Position numbers and translations under genes: made by a program. A stretch of 64,000 bases of DNA, taken from positions 62,001-126,000 of the forward strand of contig JANPZW010000013.1 in the NCBI GenBank assembly GCA_024707385.1, given 5' to 3'. The DNA is from Cellvibrionaceae bacterium (GTDB lineage Bacteria > Pseudomonadota > Gammaproteobacteria > Pseudomonadales > Cellvibrionaceae). Of this stretch, positions 46,329-56,236 are shown piece after piece. Under the pieces are notes generated by a model, which had not been told where the DNA came from, searched no databases, and saw only the letters and a program-made list of their open reading frames with translations. The stretch's first letter is position 1. Every line of letters begins with the position of its first letter.

Positions 46329-47978
46329 TTGCTGCAATCCGTCATCCAGTCCCCACAGTTCAAACCGGCCCTTTTGCTCGCCGGTGGCATTTTGCTCGGT
46401 GTTGAAAGTTTGTTCCTCAGTCAGCGTTTTGATGCTGCCAATCTGGTTCTGCAAGGTGATGTCACCGGCTGGCGCACCCTGTTCAGCCATTTCGGCAGCC
46501 TGGCCAAGCTTGCTCTGGTGATCATGTTTGCTACCGGGCTGATGCTGCAGCACAAATTCAAGCTTTATTGGCCGTTGTTGTGTAATGCGGTTTCCGAACG
46601 CCGATTCGTGTGGATGCTGCCCATCCAGTTGGCATGCTACGGCTTCCTCTATTACTGCACCTATCTGATCTACGCCACGCCGGAGACCGCCGGATCTCTC
46701 CCCGCCTGGCTTTACGCTCTCTGGCTGTTTGCCCTGTCCCTCACATTGGCGTCATGGTTGTTGATGCTGATCGATCCGCGCTGGTTGTTTGATTTCGTCA
46801 AACACGAGCAGTCCGCTCTGGTGCTCGGCGCCCTGGCGGGTTTGGCCGTGTGGGGGATGGCGCTCTGGACGCAGCGTTTTTGGGGGCCGCTAAGCGAGAT
46901 GACGTTCCATCTCACGGCGGCTTTACTGCGCGCCGTCTATGGCGATCTTATGACGGTGGATATCAACGAGAAGGTCATAGGGCTTGGGGATTTCTGGATC
47001 AATATCGCACCGGCGTGCTCCGGTTACGAAGGTATAGGTTTGATCACAGCCTTCACCACGATTTACCTCTGGGTACACCGCGATGCACTGAAGTTTCCCC
47101 GCGCCCTACTTTTGTTTCCAATCGGTGCCTTTGCCATCTGGTTGCTCAATGTGGTGCGTATCGCCCTGCTCGTGGGGATCGGTTATGAGTGGTCCGAAGA
47201 CGTCGCAATCGGCGGCTTTCATTCACAGGCTGGCTGGCTCACTTTTATCCTCACTTCCCTGGCACTGCTCTGGCTCACGGGCGACAGCGCCTACTTCAGC
47301 AAAACGCCAAAGGCGCCTATGCATCGCGAACATGCCGCACCAGCCGGTGGGCATAATCCGGCGGTTGCCACTCTCATACCGATGGTCGTGCTGTTGGCCG
47401 TGACACTGTTGAGTTCAGCCTTCACAGCAGACTTCGACTGGTTGTATCCCCTCCGCGTCCTGGCTGTGGTAATTGCCCTCGCATATGTCTGGCCGCAACT
47501 GCGCCCTGTATCTCTGCGACTGCACTGGCTGGCGATCGCGGGCGGCGCAGTGACGGCGGTTCTCTGGACCTTGATGCTCGGCAAAAATCCCGAAGCCAAT
47601 GCCGCCATTAAAGACAATCTGGCCCACGCGCCTACCTGGGCGGCTGCACTCTGGTTGCTGTTCCGCTGTATTGGAACCGTAGTGACGGTGCCCATCGCAG
47701 AAGAACTGGCCTTCCGCGGTTATCTGTTGAGCCGTTTCAGCAAAACCGACGTGCGCCTGGACGGCCCCATACCCTTTTCTGTCATGGCGATCTTCTTCTC
47801 CTCTCTGGCCTTCGGCATGCTGCACGGCGCCTGGCTGGCGGGAACCGTGGCTGGCATCATCTACGCGCTGGTGCGCTGGCGCACCCAGTCGCTGGCCAAC
47901 GCCATCTACGCCCACGGCATCACCAACGCCCTGATCTTCGGTTATGCCGCCGCCACTGGGGAATGGCATCTCCTTTGA
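46329..47978 (+). CDS. xrtE: Exosortase E / CPBP-type protease fusion
   Basis: 549 residues, about 14 membrane segments. The N-terminal half is an exosortase with the transpeptidase triad Cys230 (APACSGYEGIG), Arg277 (LNVVRI) and His298 (GGFHSQAGW). The C-terminal half is a CPBP (CAAX-protease-like) domain with Glu458/Glu459 and Arg463 (AEELAFRGYL), His499 (MLHGAWLAG) and His529/Asn533 (HGITNALIF). This fusion is diagnostic of exosortase E in VPEID-CTERM systems. It should cleave the substrate at VPEID and release or transfer it outside the inner membrane. It starts at a TTG with AAGGAG six bases upstream, which would keep its level low relative to the substrate. Confidence 0.93.
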   Translation: MLQSVIQSPQFKPALLLAGGILLGVESLFLSQRFDAANLVLQGDVTGWRTLFSHFGSLAKLALVIMFATGLMLQHKFKLYWPLLCNAVSERRFVWMLPIQLACYGFLYYCTYLIYATPETAGSLPAWLYALWLFALSLTLASWLLMLIDPRWLFDFVKHEQSALVLGALAGLAVWGMALWTQRFWGPLSEMTFHLTAALLRAVYGDLMTVDINEKVIGLGDFWINIAPACSGYEGIGLITAFTTIYLWVHRDALKFPRALLLFPIGAFAIWLLNVVRIALLVGIGYEWSEDVAIGGFHSQAGWLTFILTSLALLWLTGDSAYFSKTPKAPMHREHAAPAGGHNPAVATLIPMVVLLAVTLLSSAFTADFDWLYPLRVLAVVIALAYVWPQLRPVSLRLHWLAIAGGAVTAVLWTLMLGKNPEANAAIKDNLAHAPTWAAALWLLFRCIGTVVTVPIAEELAFRGYLLSRFSKTDVRLDGPIPFSVMAIFFSSLAFGMLHGAWLAGTVAGIIYALVRWRTQSLANAIYAHGITNALIFGYAAATGEWHLL

Positions 47979-48014
47979 AACCATAAGCTGGCAAGGGGCG
48001 GGATAATCCCTACA

Positions 48015-50255
48015 ATGCGCCCCATGCCAGCCACCCCACCCACCGATCTCACCGCCGAACAGCGACTCGCCGCCAGCCACAGCGCCGGCCACGCGCGTAT
48101 CGTCGCCGTGGCCGGCGCCGGCAAAACCGCCACCCTCACCCACTACCTCGCCAACCGCATCCGCGCGGGAGCGGCACCGGAGCGATTGCTGGTGCTCATG
48201 TACAACCGCGCCGCCCAGCAGAGCTTTCAGCAGCGGCTGCAAAACACACTGCCCAATCGCGCCCTGCCGCGGGTACGCACCTTTCACGCCTTGGGGTTGA
48301 GGCTGTATCAGCGTTTGATCGAAGCCGGATGGCTGCCCGCCGTCAATCTCACCCCCATGGCGGAAGCGGCGGTCGAGGTCAAACTCAAACAGCTGCTGCA
48401 GGTACGAGCGGAGGGCGAGACGGGCGAAGCACTCCAGGAATGGCTGCAACTGGCCGTAGAACTGCTGCAGCGGGGAAAAAGCGAAGCGCGGGATCTCAAC
48501 GAGATGATTGCCGATCTGGCCGAAGCCGCTGGCGCAGGTTTTCTCGCTGAAGTGATTCGACAATTTGAAACCTGGCGCTGTGCTCAGGGGCTGATCACCT
48601 TCGACGATATGCTCTATGACCCGGCGCGGGTGTTCCGCCAGCAACCGCAAAGCCGCGACCTGTTTCACGACCGCCTCGACGAGATCCTGGTGGACGAGTA
48701 TCAGGACATAAACCCCGTGCAGCATTTTCTCCTGCAGGTACTGGCGGGACAGCGGGCCCGCGTGGTGGTGATTGGCGACCCGGACCAGACGATCTACGAA
48801 TTCCGCGGCAGCTCGCCGGATTTCATCACCCGCACCTTCGCCCAGGACTTTGCCGCGCCAGTGACCTATTGCCTCTCGCGCACCTTCCGCTTCGGCCACA
48901 GCCTTGCCCTAATGGCCAACCATCTGATCGGTCACAACCGCGAACGCGAGCCGATTCTGACCCTGAGCGCCCCCGGCACACCGGCGACCCGCATCCAAAC
49001 CGCCACCACCGTAGACCACGGCGGGCGCATCGCGGCCACCATCGAGCGGCTGCTCGGCGCGGGCGCCAGTGGCAGCGCTATGGCGGTGCTCTGCCGGCTC
49101 TGGTCCTATGCGCGACCGGTGGAGCTGGAGCTGCTGGCGCGAGGAATTCCCTATCGCATGGACGGCGAGCAGTCGATTCTGCAGTGCCGCGAGATACGCC
49201 CCTTCTGGCATTGTCTTGAGCTGGTGTCGGGTACCTTTTTCCAGCATCCGCAAGAGCGGCGGGAACAGGCTCTTTTTGATCTGCTGACAACGCCTTCGAG
49301 TCTGGTCTCCTTCCCCATCCTGCAGCGTATAGCCGCGACCTGGGCGCGTAGTATCAGTAGCGACAAGGTGGCGGCCAGTCTGCTCGCCGCTCTACCGCCC
49401 AGCCTCACAGCTTTTCAAAAACGCAATCTGACCCAGTTGGCCGATGCTCTCGCGGAGCTGATGCGCCCGCGGGACTGCGCCCACCGCTTGGTCGCTTATG
49501 CCCGCGCCTTGGACTATCAAAAGCGCCTGCGCAAAAACGCGCTCAACCCCACCCACGGCGAAGAGCAGGCGACCACTGTGGAGGCTTTTCTGCGCTTTCT
49601 TTTGCAGCTGAAGATCGCCTCGGCAGAGGAGTTGCTGGATTACCTGGAACAGATGCAAAGCCGGCAAAAAGCCGAAGCTCAATCAGATGCCGTGACCCTC
49701 ACCACTGTCCACCGCAGCAAGGGTCTGGAATGGCCGGTGGTGTTTCTGCCGAATCTTGCCGAGGGGCACATGCCATGCCTGACCGGACGAGAAAGCAATC
49801 CCCTGCGGGCACTGGAGAGTGAACGGCGGTTGTTGTATGTGGCGCTCACGCGGGCACAAAAGCACCTGTTCATCACTCTCCCGGATCCGGCGGAAGACAC
49901 GGTCGGCACAAGCCGTTTCGTCGCGGAAATGCGCATTGATCTGAGCTGTGCGGTTGGCCGTGCGCTGGAGAGCGGGGTGGAGCGTCTGGTTTTACGCGAA
50001 ACGGTTGGGGAGGTTGTGCAGCCTTATCTGGCGGCGCTCGGCAGCTCCCTGATCATTGAGGCTCCGGAACCCGTGCCACCCGTCCCAGCGAAAGAATGGT
50101 CCGCAGGCCAGCGGGTACGGCACAGCATCCTCGGACGGGGTGAAATCCAGCTCCAGGACGAACACCGCCTGCATATCCGTTTCGACGACGGCAAGGTGCG
50201 CGTCTTCGCCAGCGATGTGGCCGCACCTCATCTGACTTTGGAAGATCTCTCCTGA
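48015..50255 (+). CDS. UvrD/Rep-like superfamily 1 helicase
   Basis: 746 residues with the SF1A helicase motifs: Walker A VAGAGKTATL, motif II DEYQDINPVQ, motif III GDPDQTIYEFRGS, motif V TVHRSKGLEWPVVFL and motif VI RRLLYVALTRAQKHLF. A C-terminal extension contains an SH3-like PcrA/UvrD tail (WSAGQRVRHSILGRGEI), which in UvrD/PcrA contacts RNA polymerase. It is shorter and more diverged than housekeeping UvrD or Rep, so it is probably an additional helicase in repair. The first or second ATG (48015 or 48024) may be used. It lies 36 bases after xrtE. Confidence 0.88.
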   Translation: MRPMPATPPTDLTAEQRLAASHSAGHARIVAVAGAGKTATLTHYLANRIRAGAAPERLLVLMYNRAAQQSFQQRLQNTLPNRALPRVRTFHALGLRLYQRLIEAGWLPAVNLTPMAEAAVEVKLKQLLQVRAEGETGEALQEWLQLAVELLQRGKSEARDLNEMIADLAEAAGAGFLAEVIRQFETWRCAQGLITFDDMLYDPARVFRQQPQSRDLFHDRLDEILVDEYQDINPVQHFLLQVLAGQRARVVVIGDPDQTIYEFRGSSPDFITRTFAQDFAAPVTYCLSRTFRFGHSLALMANHLIGHNREREPILTLSAPGTPATRIQTATTVDHGGRIAATIERLLGAGASGSAMAVLCRLWSYARPVELELLARGIPYRMDGEQSILQCREIRPFWHCLELVSGTFFQHPQERREQALFDLLTTPSSLVSFPILQRIAATWARSISSDKVAASLLAALPPSLTAFQKRNLTQLADALAELMRPRDCAHRLVAYARALDYQKRLRKNALNPTHGEEQATTVEAFLRFLLQLKIASAEELLDYLEQMQSRQKAEAQSDAVTLTTVHRSKGLEWPVVFLPNLAEGHMPCLTGRESNPLRALESERRLLYVALTRAQKHLFITLPDPAEDTVGTSRFVAEMRIDLSCAVGRALESGVERLVLRETVGEVVQPYLAALGSSLIIEAPEPVPPVPAKEWSAGQRVRHSILGRGEIQLQDEHRLHIRFDDGKVRVFASDVAAPHLTLEDLS

Positions 50256-50273
50256 ACCCTCACAGGTGCCGCC

Positions 50274-51429
50274 TCAATCAGCCAGCAATTGCTCCCGCTG
50301 GCGCTCAAGCAGCGCGGCAAAAGGCGGTTTGAAACCGGCAAGGCTCACGCGATCATCGTCCACGGGCAGGGTCTCGATACGCGCGCGCAGAAGCTCGTCG
50401 AGCAGCGCGGTCTGGATGAAAATGCCGGTGTCGGACACTGCCAGTTTGACATCGAACTCTGGATGGCAGACCTCCGCCACCACCTGAAAACGGATGCGTC
50501 TTTGCCGGTTGAGCTCGTAGGCGAGATGGGCACAACAGACAGCGCGGAAGGCCGCCTCGGACGCACTCTCACTACTGGTGAAACGAATGCAATAAATCCC
50601 CGCCGCCGTAGGCGCGCCCACACGGGCACCGCCGTATAGGGCGAGCACGTCGTCGAGCGAGCTGTCGAAACGCTGCACCAGTTCGGCAAACATATCGCCG
50701 TTGAGCTGTTGCTCCAGGCGCTGGCGATTGGGCAGCGCCAGCACCAGATCGCTATGCCGCAGCACGGTTTCCTGCGGTTCCTCGTCCCAGCTCGCCCCCA
50801 TATCCAGCTCATCCGGCGAACTTACATCAGCGGGCGGCAGCTCATCGTCGAAAAAGATCGGGCCCGGCGTCGTACTCGCGCCGTCGCGGCAATTCCACCG
50901 TGCGCAGCTCCCATGCCAGACCGCGGGTGTCATAGAGGGCAAATCCAGCGAGTAGCAACAACAGCAGAGCGGTTCCCGCCAGCGCCCAGCGCAACGCCGA
51001 TTCGCCGGGGAAATCGGCATTCAAGGTAATGGTGGCGTGCCCTGCGATGCTGTCGTGCAAAGGAATGGGAGCGGAGAATGACTGGGAAACCACCCCCGGT
51101 TGCGGCTGCCCCGCCTGTACCAGCAGGCTTTGCCCCAAGTCGTGCACGGCGGCCATGATCACCCGCGGCTGCGCCTGCACGTCCTGCATCATCGCGTGCA
51201 TGCTCACCAGGTCGTTGCTGATCGAGGCATCCACAACACTTTTGGCAGTCAGCTGCGCCAGCGCGTTGCCGTACTCCTGCAGCAGTTCGTTATTTTTCTG
51301 TACACCGCGCTCACCCAGCACAAAAGCCGCCAGCGACAAGCCGAGCAGCGCGCCGACGCTGAGAAAAAATACCGGCGGCAGGCGGCGCCAGTGTATGAGC
51401 GGCAGGGAAATCTGTTTGAGCATGGGCAA
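50274..51429 (-). CDS. AhpA/YtjB family membrane protein, frameshifted
   Basis: About 384 residues: two N-terminal membrane segments around a periplasmic loop (LPPVFFLSVGALLGL; residues about 155-175), then a cytoplasmic region. The frame ends at 50842, but the rest continues in another frame to 50274. Removing one base in the GGGCCC tract at 50860-50865 gives YDAGPIFFDDELPPADVSS and a full protein. The region before the break matches the AhpA/YtjB (SMP_2) family, typically divergent from serB as it is here. Function unknown in the family. The C-terminal half (VLALPNRQRLEQQL, GGARVGAPTAAGIY) is a variable cytoplasmic domain. Confidence 0.78.
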
Positions 51430-51604
51430 GTCACTATTTGAACTGAAGGCCGATGATTACCGCCAACCCGACACGCGGTCCGCACGTGAAAAATGGCGGC
51501 TAGTGTACCCGAATCCCCCGCCGCGGGCAGCGCCGGGGCGCGGCAGCAATCGAACGGGCGCTTCTGTATAATGCCGCCTCCCTTTTTCTGGCCGATGTGT
51601 TCCT

Positions 51605-52825
51605 GTGCGCGAATTGATCCTGATCACCATCTCCGGCATTGACCGCCCTGCGGTGACTTCCACTGTCACGTCCATCCTGGCGCGTCACAATACCAATATC
51701 CTCGATATCGGCCAGGCGGTGATCCACGACAGCCTCACCCTCGGCCTGCTGGTGGAATTTCCCACTGGCGAAGACGCCGCGCCGATCATCAAAGAAGTGC
51801 TCTACGGCATGCACGGCCTGGGAATGCAGGTGAAATATCAAGCCATCACCGAAGCCAGCTATCACGACTGGGTCAACCAGCAGGGCAAGGGGCGCCATAT
51901 CGTCACCCTGCTCGCCCGCCAGGTTACAGCGGAGCAGATTGCCGCCCTCACTACCATAGTCGCGGAACACGGGCTCAACATAGATGCCATCAGCCGCCTG
52001 TCCGGTCGCGTCCCCTTGGATACGGTGGACAGCAACAGCAAAGCCTGCGTCGAATTCTCCGCCCGCGGCACGCCGCGCGACCTCACCCGCCTGCGCGCCG
52101 ATTTCATGGAGCTGTCCTCCCGTTTGGAAGTGGACATAGCAGTGCAGGAAGACAACATGTACCGGCGCACACGCCGCCTCGTCTGCTTTGACATGGACTC
52201 CACCCTGATTGAAGCGGAAGTGATCGACGAACTCGCCAAAGCAGCCGGGGTGGGAGAGCAGGTCGCCGCCATCACCGAAGCCGCCATGCGCGGCGAGTTG
52301 GACTTTAAAGCCAGCTTTGCCCGCCGCATGGCCCTGCTGCAGGGGCTGGACGCGTCGGTGCTGGATGAAATCGCCGCCGGCCTGAGACTCACCGAAGGCG
52401 CGGAAAATCTGATGAAAACTCTGCGCAAACTCGGCTACAAAACCGCCATTCTCTCCGGTGGGTTCAGCTATTTCGGCCGCCATGTGCAAAGCCGCCTGGG
52501 CATCGACTATGTTTTTGCCAACGAACTGGAAATCGCCGATGGCAAAGTCACCGGCCAAGTCATAGGCCAGGTGATCGACGGTCAGCGCAAAGCCGAATTG
52601 TTGCGCGAACTCGCGGCGAAAGAAGGCATTTCGCTTGAACAGGTAATCGCCGTCGGCGACGGCGCCAACGACCTGCCGATGCTCAGCATTGCCGGGCTCG
52701 GCATCGCCTTCCGCGCCAAACCCCTGGTGAAAGCCTCGGCCAAACAATCCATTTCCACTCTCGGGCTGGATGCAATCCTCTATCTCATGGGTCTGCGCGA
52801 CCGCGACATACACGCCGCTGATTGA
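51605..52825 (+). CDS. serB: Phosphoserine phosphatase
   Basis: 406 residues: N-terminal tandem ACT-like regulatory domains (about 1-175), then a HAD phosphatase with motif I FDMDSTLIEAE, motif II in TAILSGGFSYF and motif IV GDGANDLPML. It makes the last step of serine synthesis. It starts at a GTG at 51605. The 406-residue two-ACT form is the Pseudomonas type. Divergent from ahpA, as in Pseudomonas. Confidence 0.96.
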   Translation: MRELILITISGIDRPAVTSTVTSILARHNTNILDIGQAVIHDSLTLGLLVEFPTGEDAAPIIKEVLYGMHGLGMQVKYQAITEASYHDWVNQQGKGRHIVTLLARQVTAEQIAALTTIVAEHGLNIDAISRLSGRVPLDTVDSNSKACVEFSARGTPRDLTRLRADFMELSSRLEVDIAVQEDNMYRRTRRLVCFDMDSTLIEAEVIDELAKAAGVGEQVAAITEAAMRGELDFKASFARRMALLQGLDASVLDEIAAGLRLTEGAENLMKTLRKLGYKTAILSGGFSYFGRHVQSRLGIDYVFANELEIADGKVTGQVIGQVIDGQRKAELLRELAAKEGISLEQVIAVGDGANDLPMLSIAGLGIAFRAKPLVKASAKQSISTLGLDAILYLMGLRDRDIHAAD

Positions 52826-52895
52826 CGCCGTCGCGCTTCCCCTGAGCGGGGGTTCCGCGCTATGGTTACGGGTCGCGCCAAATGTCCTATTCGTT

Positions 52896-53207
52896 ATGAA
52901 ACCCGTACCCACAAAAGCTGAAATGCGCGCAGAACTGGAGCGGCAAATCCAGGATTATCTGCAGACCGGGGGCGTGGTCCAGGACGTGCCGCGAGGCATC
53001 AGCGGCCAAGTGGACAATCGCAATCTCTTCGGCGCCATAGGACAGAACCCGCCGCGCCAGGAGCGCACACCGGTGGACGAAGTAGTCCAGGCGCTGGAAG
53101 CCCGCAAACATCCCCACAACAACATCAAGAAAAACAAACGCCCGCGCAAAAAACTGCTCACTGACGATTTCGGCGAGCCTTTGCGCTGGGTGTGGGTCGA
53201 GGATTAA
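52896..53207 (+). CDS. Conserved hypothetical protein
   Basis: 103 residues from the ATG at 52896. N-terminal helix MRAELERQIQDYLQTGG, then DVPRGISGQVDNRN, a Lys/Arg-rich linker and the C-terminal signature TDDFGEPLRWVWVED. I do not recognise a named family, but this N-terminal helix plus C-terminal DDFGEP-RWVW pattern recurs in Pseudomonas relatives. It lies two bases before the EVE gene and shares its transcript. A role in nucleic-acid binding is suggested only by the basic linker. Confidence 0.75.
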   Translation: MKPVPTKAEMRAELERQIQDYLQTGGVVQDVPRGISGQVDNRNLFGAIGQNPPRQERTPVDEVVQALEARKHPHNNIKKNKRPRKKLLTDDFGEPLRWVWVED

Positions 53208-53209
53208 CC

Positions 53210-53677
53210 GTGAAAAATCACTGGCTGTTCAAAACCGAACCGCATGTTTTCAGCATTGAGAATCTGGAAAAGTCCGCAGATAGAACCACCCGCTGGGACG
53301 GTGTGCGCAACTATCAGGCACGCAACCTGCTGCGCGATCAGATCAAAGTTGGTGACGAGGTCTTCGTCTACCACAGCCAATGCAAAGTGCCAGGCATAGT
53401 GGGCCTCGCCACGGTGGTGAAGGCCGCTTACGCGGATCCGGCGCAGTTCAACCCGGAAAGCGACTACTTCGATCCCAAGGCGGATAGCGACAACCCGCGC
53501 TGGTTCTGCGTCGATATCCAGCACCGCAAAACCTTCGCCGATGTGATCCCGCTGCAAAGCCTCAAACAGAACCCGGAGCTTCACGACATGGTGCTGCTTA
53601 AACAGGGGCGCCTCTCGGTGCAACCTGTCACGCAGCAACAAGCCGCAATCATCAAACGCGACTACTCGACGAAATAA
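53210..53677 (+). CDS. EVE domain protein
   Basis: 155 residues, a single EVE (PUA-related) domain: NHWLFKTEPHVFSIENL, TTRWDGVRNYQARN, KVGDEVFVYHSQC and the WFCVDIQ core. EVE proteins bind modified bases in DNA or RNA and occur in housekeeping and in defence contexts; this copy sits in a housekeeping cluster. It starts at a GTG at 53210 with GAGGA eight bases upstream and overlaps nothing. Confidence 0.92.
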   Translation: MKNHWLFKTEPHVFSIENLEKSADRTTRWDGVRNYQARNLLRDQIKVGDEVFVYHSQCKVPGIVGLATVVKAAYADPAQFNPESDYFDPKADSDNPRWFCVDIQHRKTFADVIPLQSLKQNPELHDMVLLKQGRLSVQPVTQQQAAIIKRDYSTK

Positions 53678-53682
53678 GGCAG

Positions 53683-54450
53683 ATGTTGTCGCTTTCGCCT
53701 CAGCAGGTTCATATCTGGCTCGTCGACCCCACCACTGTCACCGACCCGAACCTGCTCGACCTCTACGCGCAGCTGCTGACGCCCGATGAGCAGGCCAAGT
53801 GGCAGCGCTATCGCTTCGACAAAGACAAACACCAACACCTGGTGACCCGCGCACTGATCCGCGACACCTTATCGCGCTACGAACCCGCCGTGGCACCCGC
53901 CGATTGGCGGTTTGAGCTGAACCCGCACGGCAAACCCGCCATCGCCAACCCTCTCCGCCAACCACTGTATTTCAACCTGTCACACACCCAGAACCTCGCC
54001 GCCCTGGCGGTCACCCGCAAGGCTGCGATTGGCGTGGATGTGGAAAAAATCAAGCCGGTGGAGCAGGTGCGCGGCCTGGCGGAGCGGTGCTTTGCCAATG
54101 AGGAAATCCGCTATGTGTTTAGCGGCGAGCCGGAGTCGCTGCTGCGGCGCTTCTTCAAGGTGTGGACCTTGAAAGAGGCCTATATCAAAGCGTTTGGTTG
54201 CGGTATGAGCTTGTCACTGCATTCGCTGGTCTTCAATCCCTTGGCCGATCCCCTGGTCGTTCGGTTTGAATCCCACCACGAGGACCATCCCGGCGCATGG
54301 ACGTTTCGCCACTGGGCGGTCGGCGCCGAGCATCTGTTGTCCCTGGCGCTGAACGTCCCCGAGCAGCGCAGTATTGGTGTGGAGATTTTCCAGGGGGTTC
54401 CGCTGTCGGGCGCAATCAGCCCAACCCTCGCTTACAGCTTGTCGAAGTAG
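53683..54450 (+). CDS. 4'-phosphopantetheinyl transferase (Sfp type)
   Basis: 255 residues with the two-lobe Sfp fold. Motifs: LNPHGKPA in lobe 1, NLSHTQNLAALAV and GVDVEKIKP (Mg-binding Asp, Glu), and WTLKEAYIKAFG (catalytic Glu and Lys). It transfers phosphopantetheine from CoA to carrier proteins of polyketide, non-ribosomal or fatty-acid synthesis. No such cluster is in the window. Its 3' end overlaps the convergent DUF3094 gene by 19 bases. Confidence 0.93.
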   Translation: MLSLSPQQVHIWLVDPTTVTDPNLLDLYAQLLTPDEQAKWQRYRFDKDKHQHLVTRALIRDTLSRYEPAVAPADWRFELNPHGKPAIANPLRQPLYFNLSHTQNLAALAVTRKAAIGVDVEKIKPVEQVRGLAERCFANEEIRYVFSGEPESLLRRFFKVWTLKEAYIKAFGCGMSLSLHSLVFNPLADPLVVRFESHHEDHPGAWTFRHWAVGAEHLLSLALNVPEQRSIGVEIFQGVPLSGAISPTLAYSLSK

Positions 54451-54608
54451 TCGGCCACCAGATAACCGCCGATTGAAATCAGCAGCAGGATAAACAGGAG
54501 AATCGCCATCAAGCGCCAAAAGCGGAAGGGCCTGCGCTCGACTTTGTAAATGCCCTCGCTGAGCACTTGATCCACGCGGGCCTGATCTTCTGGATAGAGT
54601 TTGGGCAT
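54432..54608 (-). CDS. DUF3094 family small membrane protein
   Basis: 58 residues, starting MPKLYPEDQARVDQVL with a following KVERRPFRFWRL and one C-terminal membrane segment (ILLFILLLISIGGYL). This matches DUF3094 of Pseudomonas-type genomes. The function is unknown. It is below common length cut-offs and overlaps the PPTase 3' end by 19 bases, so it is easily missed. Confidence 0.85.
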   Translation of the reverse strand: MPKLYPEDQARVDQVLSEGIYKVERRPFRFWRLMAILLFILLLISIGGYLVADYFDKL

Positions 54609-54657
54609 CTTTATCTCACCTAAAATTGTTGCACTTTGCCGTCGCGCCGAGCTGCCG

Positions 54658-56136
54658 TCAGTTAGCTGCCACCGCGCGGTCCGCGGCCCAGGCGCGCAGC
54701 TGATTCATCCGCTCCGCCATAATTACCGACAGCGGTCGCGTATTGGCAATGGCGGCGCGCATATGTTCCATGGCCGGCTGTTCCGCGCGCGCCGACGCAC
54801 TGTATAGAGCCGACACTACGGCCTGCTCCACTTCCGCACCGGTGAACCCCTCACTCATCACCGCGAGCTCGCTCAGATCGAAATTGGAGCTGACCAGACC
54901 CCGCTTGCCCATATGAATTTCAAACATGGCGCGGCGGATTTCCGTATCCGGCAGATCGACGAAAAAGATTTCATCGAAGCGCCCTTTGCGCATCAGCTCC
55001 GGCGGCAGAACGCTGATGTCATTGCTCGTCGCCACCAGAAAAACCCGGCTTTTGCGCTCCGCCATCCAGGTCAGCAAAGTGCCGAGCAAACGCTTGCTGG
55101 TGGCATTTTCACCGTCGTTCTGCGCCAGACCTTTTTCGATCTCGTCGATCCACAACACGCAGGGCGACATGACGTCGGCGAGTTTCAGCGCATCGCGTAA
55201 ATTGCGCTCGGTCTCACCCACATATTTGTTGTACACCGCCGCCATATCCAGGCGCAGCAGCGGCAGCCCCCAGATACCGGCGATGGCTTTTGCCGCCAGG
55301 CTTTTACCGCCGCCCTGCACACCGAACAGCAGCACACCTTTGGGCGGATCGATTTTGCTTTGCCCGTCGCCAACCATGGCCTGTTGCCGCTCCGCCAGCC
55401 AGATTTTCAACCGGTTGAGTCCGGCGATGTCCTTCAGGTGCGCCGTGCTGTATTCAAAATGCAGAACCCCATCCATATCCATAAGGGCAAATTTCGCCTT
55501 GGAAAGCTCTGGCAGATCGCCATCGCTGATAGCTCCGTCATCGACTATGGCACCGCGCGCCAGACGGCGCACATCTTGATGGGGCAGCCCGCGCAGATTA
55601 TTGACCAGCTTCTGCAGAGTGGCATTGTCGGTTTTGATCCGCGCACCGCTATTGCGGTCGGACCAGAGTTTCGCCTCCTCCCGGACCAGCGCGAGAATTT
55701 CCTCATCCGTCGGCAGGCTCATCTGCAGAACCGCCGCGTAGCGCGCAATCTCCGGCGGCAATTTCAGTCGATGGCTGATCAACACCACCCGGTGACGCGC
55801 GGCCATTTGATTGAGGGCGATATCCTTTAACAGGCGAACCATTTTGGGTTCATCGAGATAAGGATGCAGATCACACAGCACAAACGCGCTGGCTTTTTGC
55901 GATTTCTTTATATGGTTGAGCACATCTTCGGGTTTGGCCTGATTATTCTGATCTTCCGCCTGTAACCCGAATCCCAGCGGCTGTAAACCGTCAGTCGCGG
56001 ACCAGCGCCAGCTGCCAATGCCCTCATCGCGGAAATATTTTTGCAGCAAGGTGAGCGCGCGCGTCTCATCAAACGTTTCCACCACAATGAGGGAGATGTT
56101 GGAGTGAAGCAAAATACTCAAATCGTTATAGTTCAT
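54658..56136 (-). CDS. AAA+ ATPase of the Ycf46/DUF-type family
   Basis: 492 residues from the ATG at 56136 ([13 protein letters not shown]). An N-terminal domain of about 230 residues precedes one AAA module with Walker [15 protein letters not shown], Walker [12 protein letters not shown], sensor 1 VFLVATSND and arginine finger RKGRFDEIF. The family is conserved next to coq7 in Pseudomonas (the PA0657 neighbourhood) and resembles Ycf46 of cyanobacteria; its substrate is unknown. It is probably a cytoplasmic remodelling ATPase. Confidence 0.88.
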   Translation of the reverse strand: MNYNDLSILLHSNISLIVVETFDETRALTLLQKYFRDEGIGSWRWSATDGLQPLGFGLQAEDQNNQAKPEDVLNHIKKSQKASAFVLCDLHPYLDEPKMVRLLKDIALNQMAARHRVVLISHRLKLPPEIARYAAVLQMSLPTDEEILALVREEAKLWSDRNSGARIKTDNATLQKLVNNLRGLPHQDVRRLARGAIVDDGAISDGDLPELSKAKFALMDMDGVLHFEYSTAHLKDIAGLNRLKIWLAERQQAMVGDGQSKIDPPKGVLLFGVQGGGKSLAAKAIAGIWGLPLLRLDMAAVYNKYVGETERNLRDALKLADVMSPCVLWIDEIEKGLAQNDGENATSKRLLGTLLTWMAERKSRVFLVATSNDISVLPPELMRKGRFDEIFFVDLPDTEIRRAMFEIHMGKRGLVSSNFDLSELAVMSEGFTGAEVEQAVVSALYSASARAEQPAMEHMRAAIANTRPLSVIMAERMNQLRAWAADRAVAAN

Positions 56137-56236
56137 GGTCCTCGTCATCCATCGCGGCAGTCTTGTTCGCCGCGCCTGCTGTAATTGTTTAGAATCCAAA
56201 TCCTATTGCGTTGCCAAACGGCACAGGTGGGCCATT

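Noticed and set aside
47415..48899. A 494-codon minus frame across xrtE and the helicase gene
   Set aside because: It spans two clear plus-strand genes and has no recognisable domain.
51500..52912. A 470-codon minus frame opposite serB
   Set aside because: Antisense of a certain housekeeping gene.
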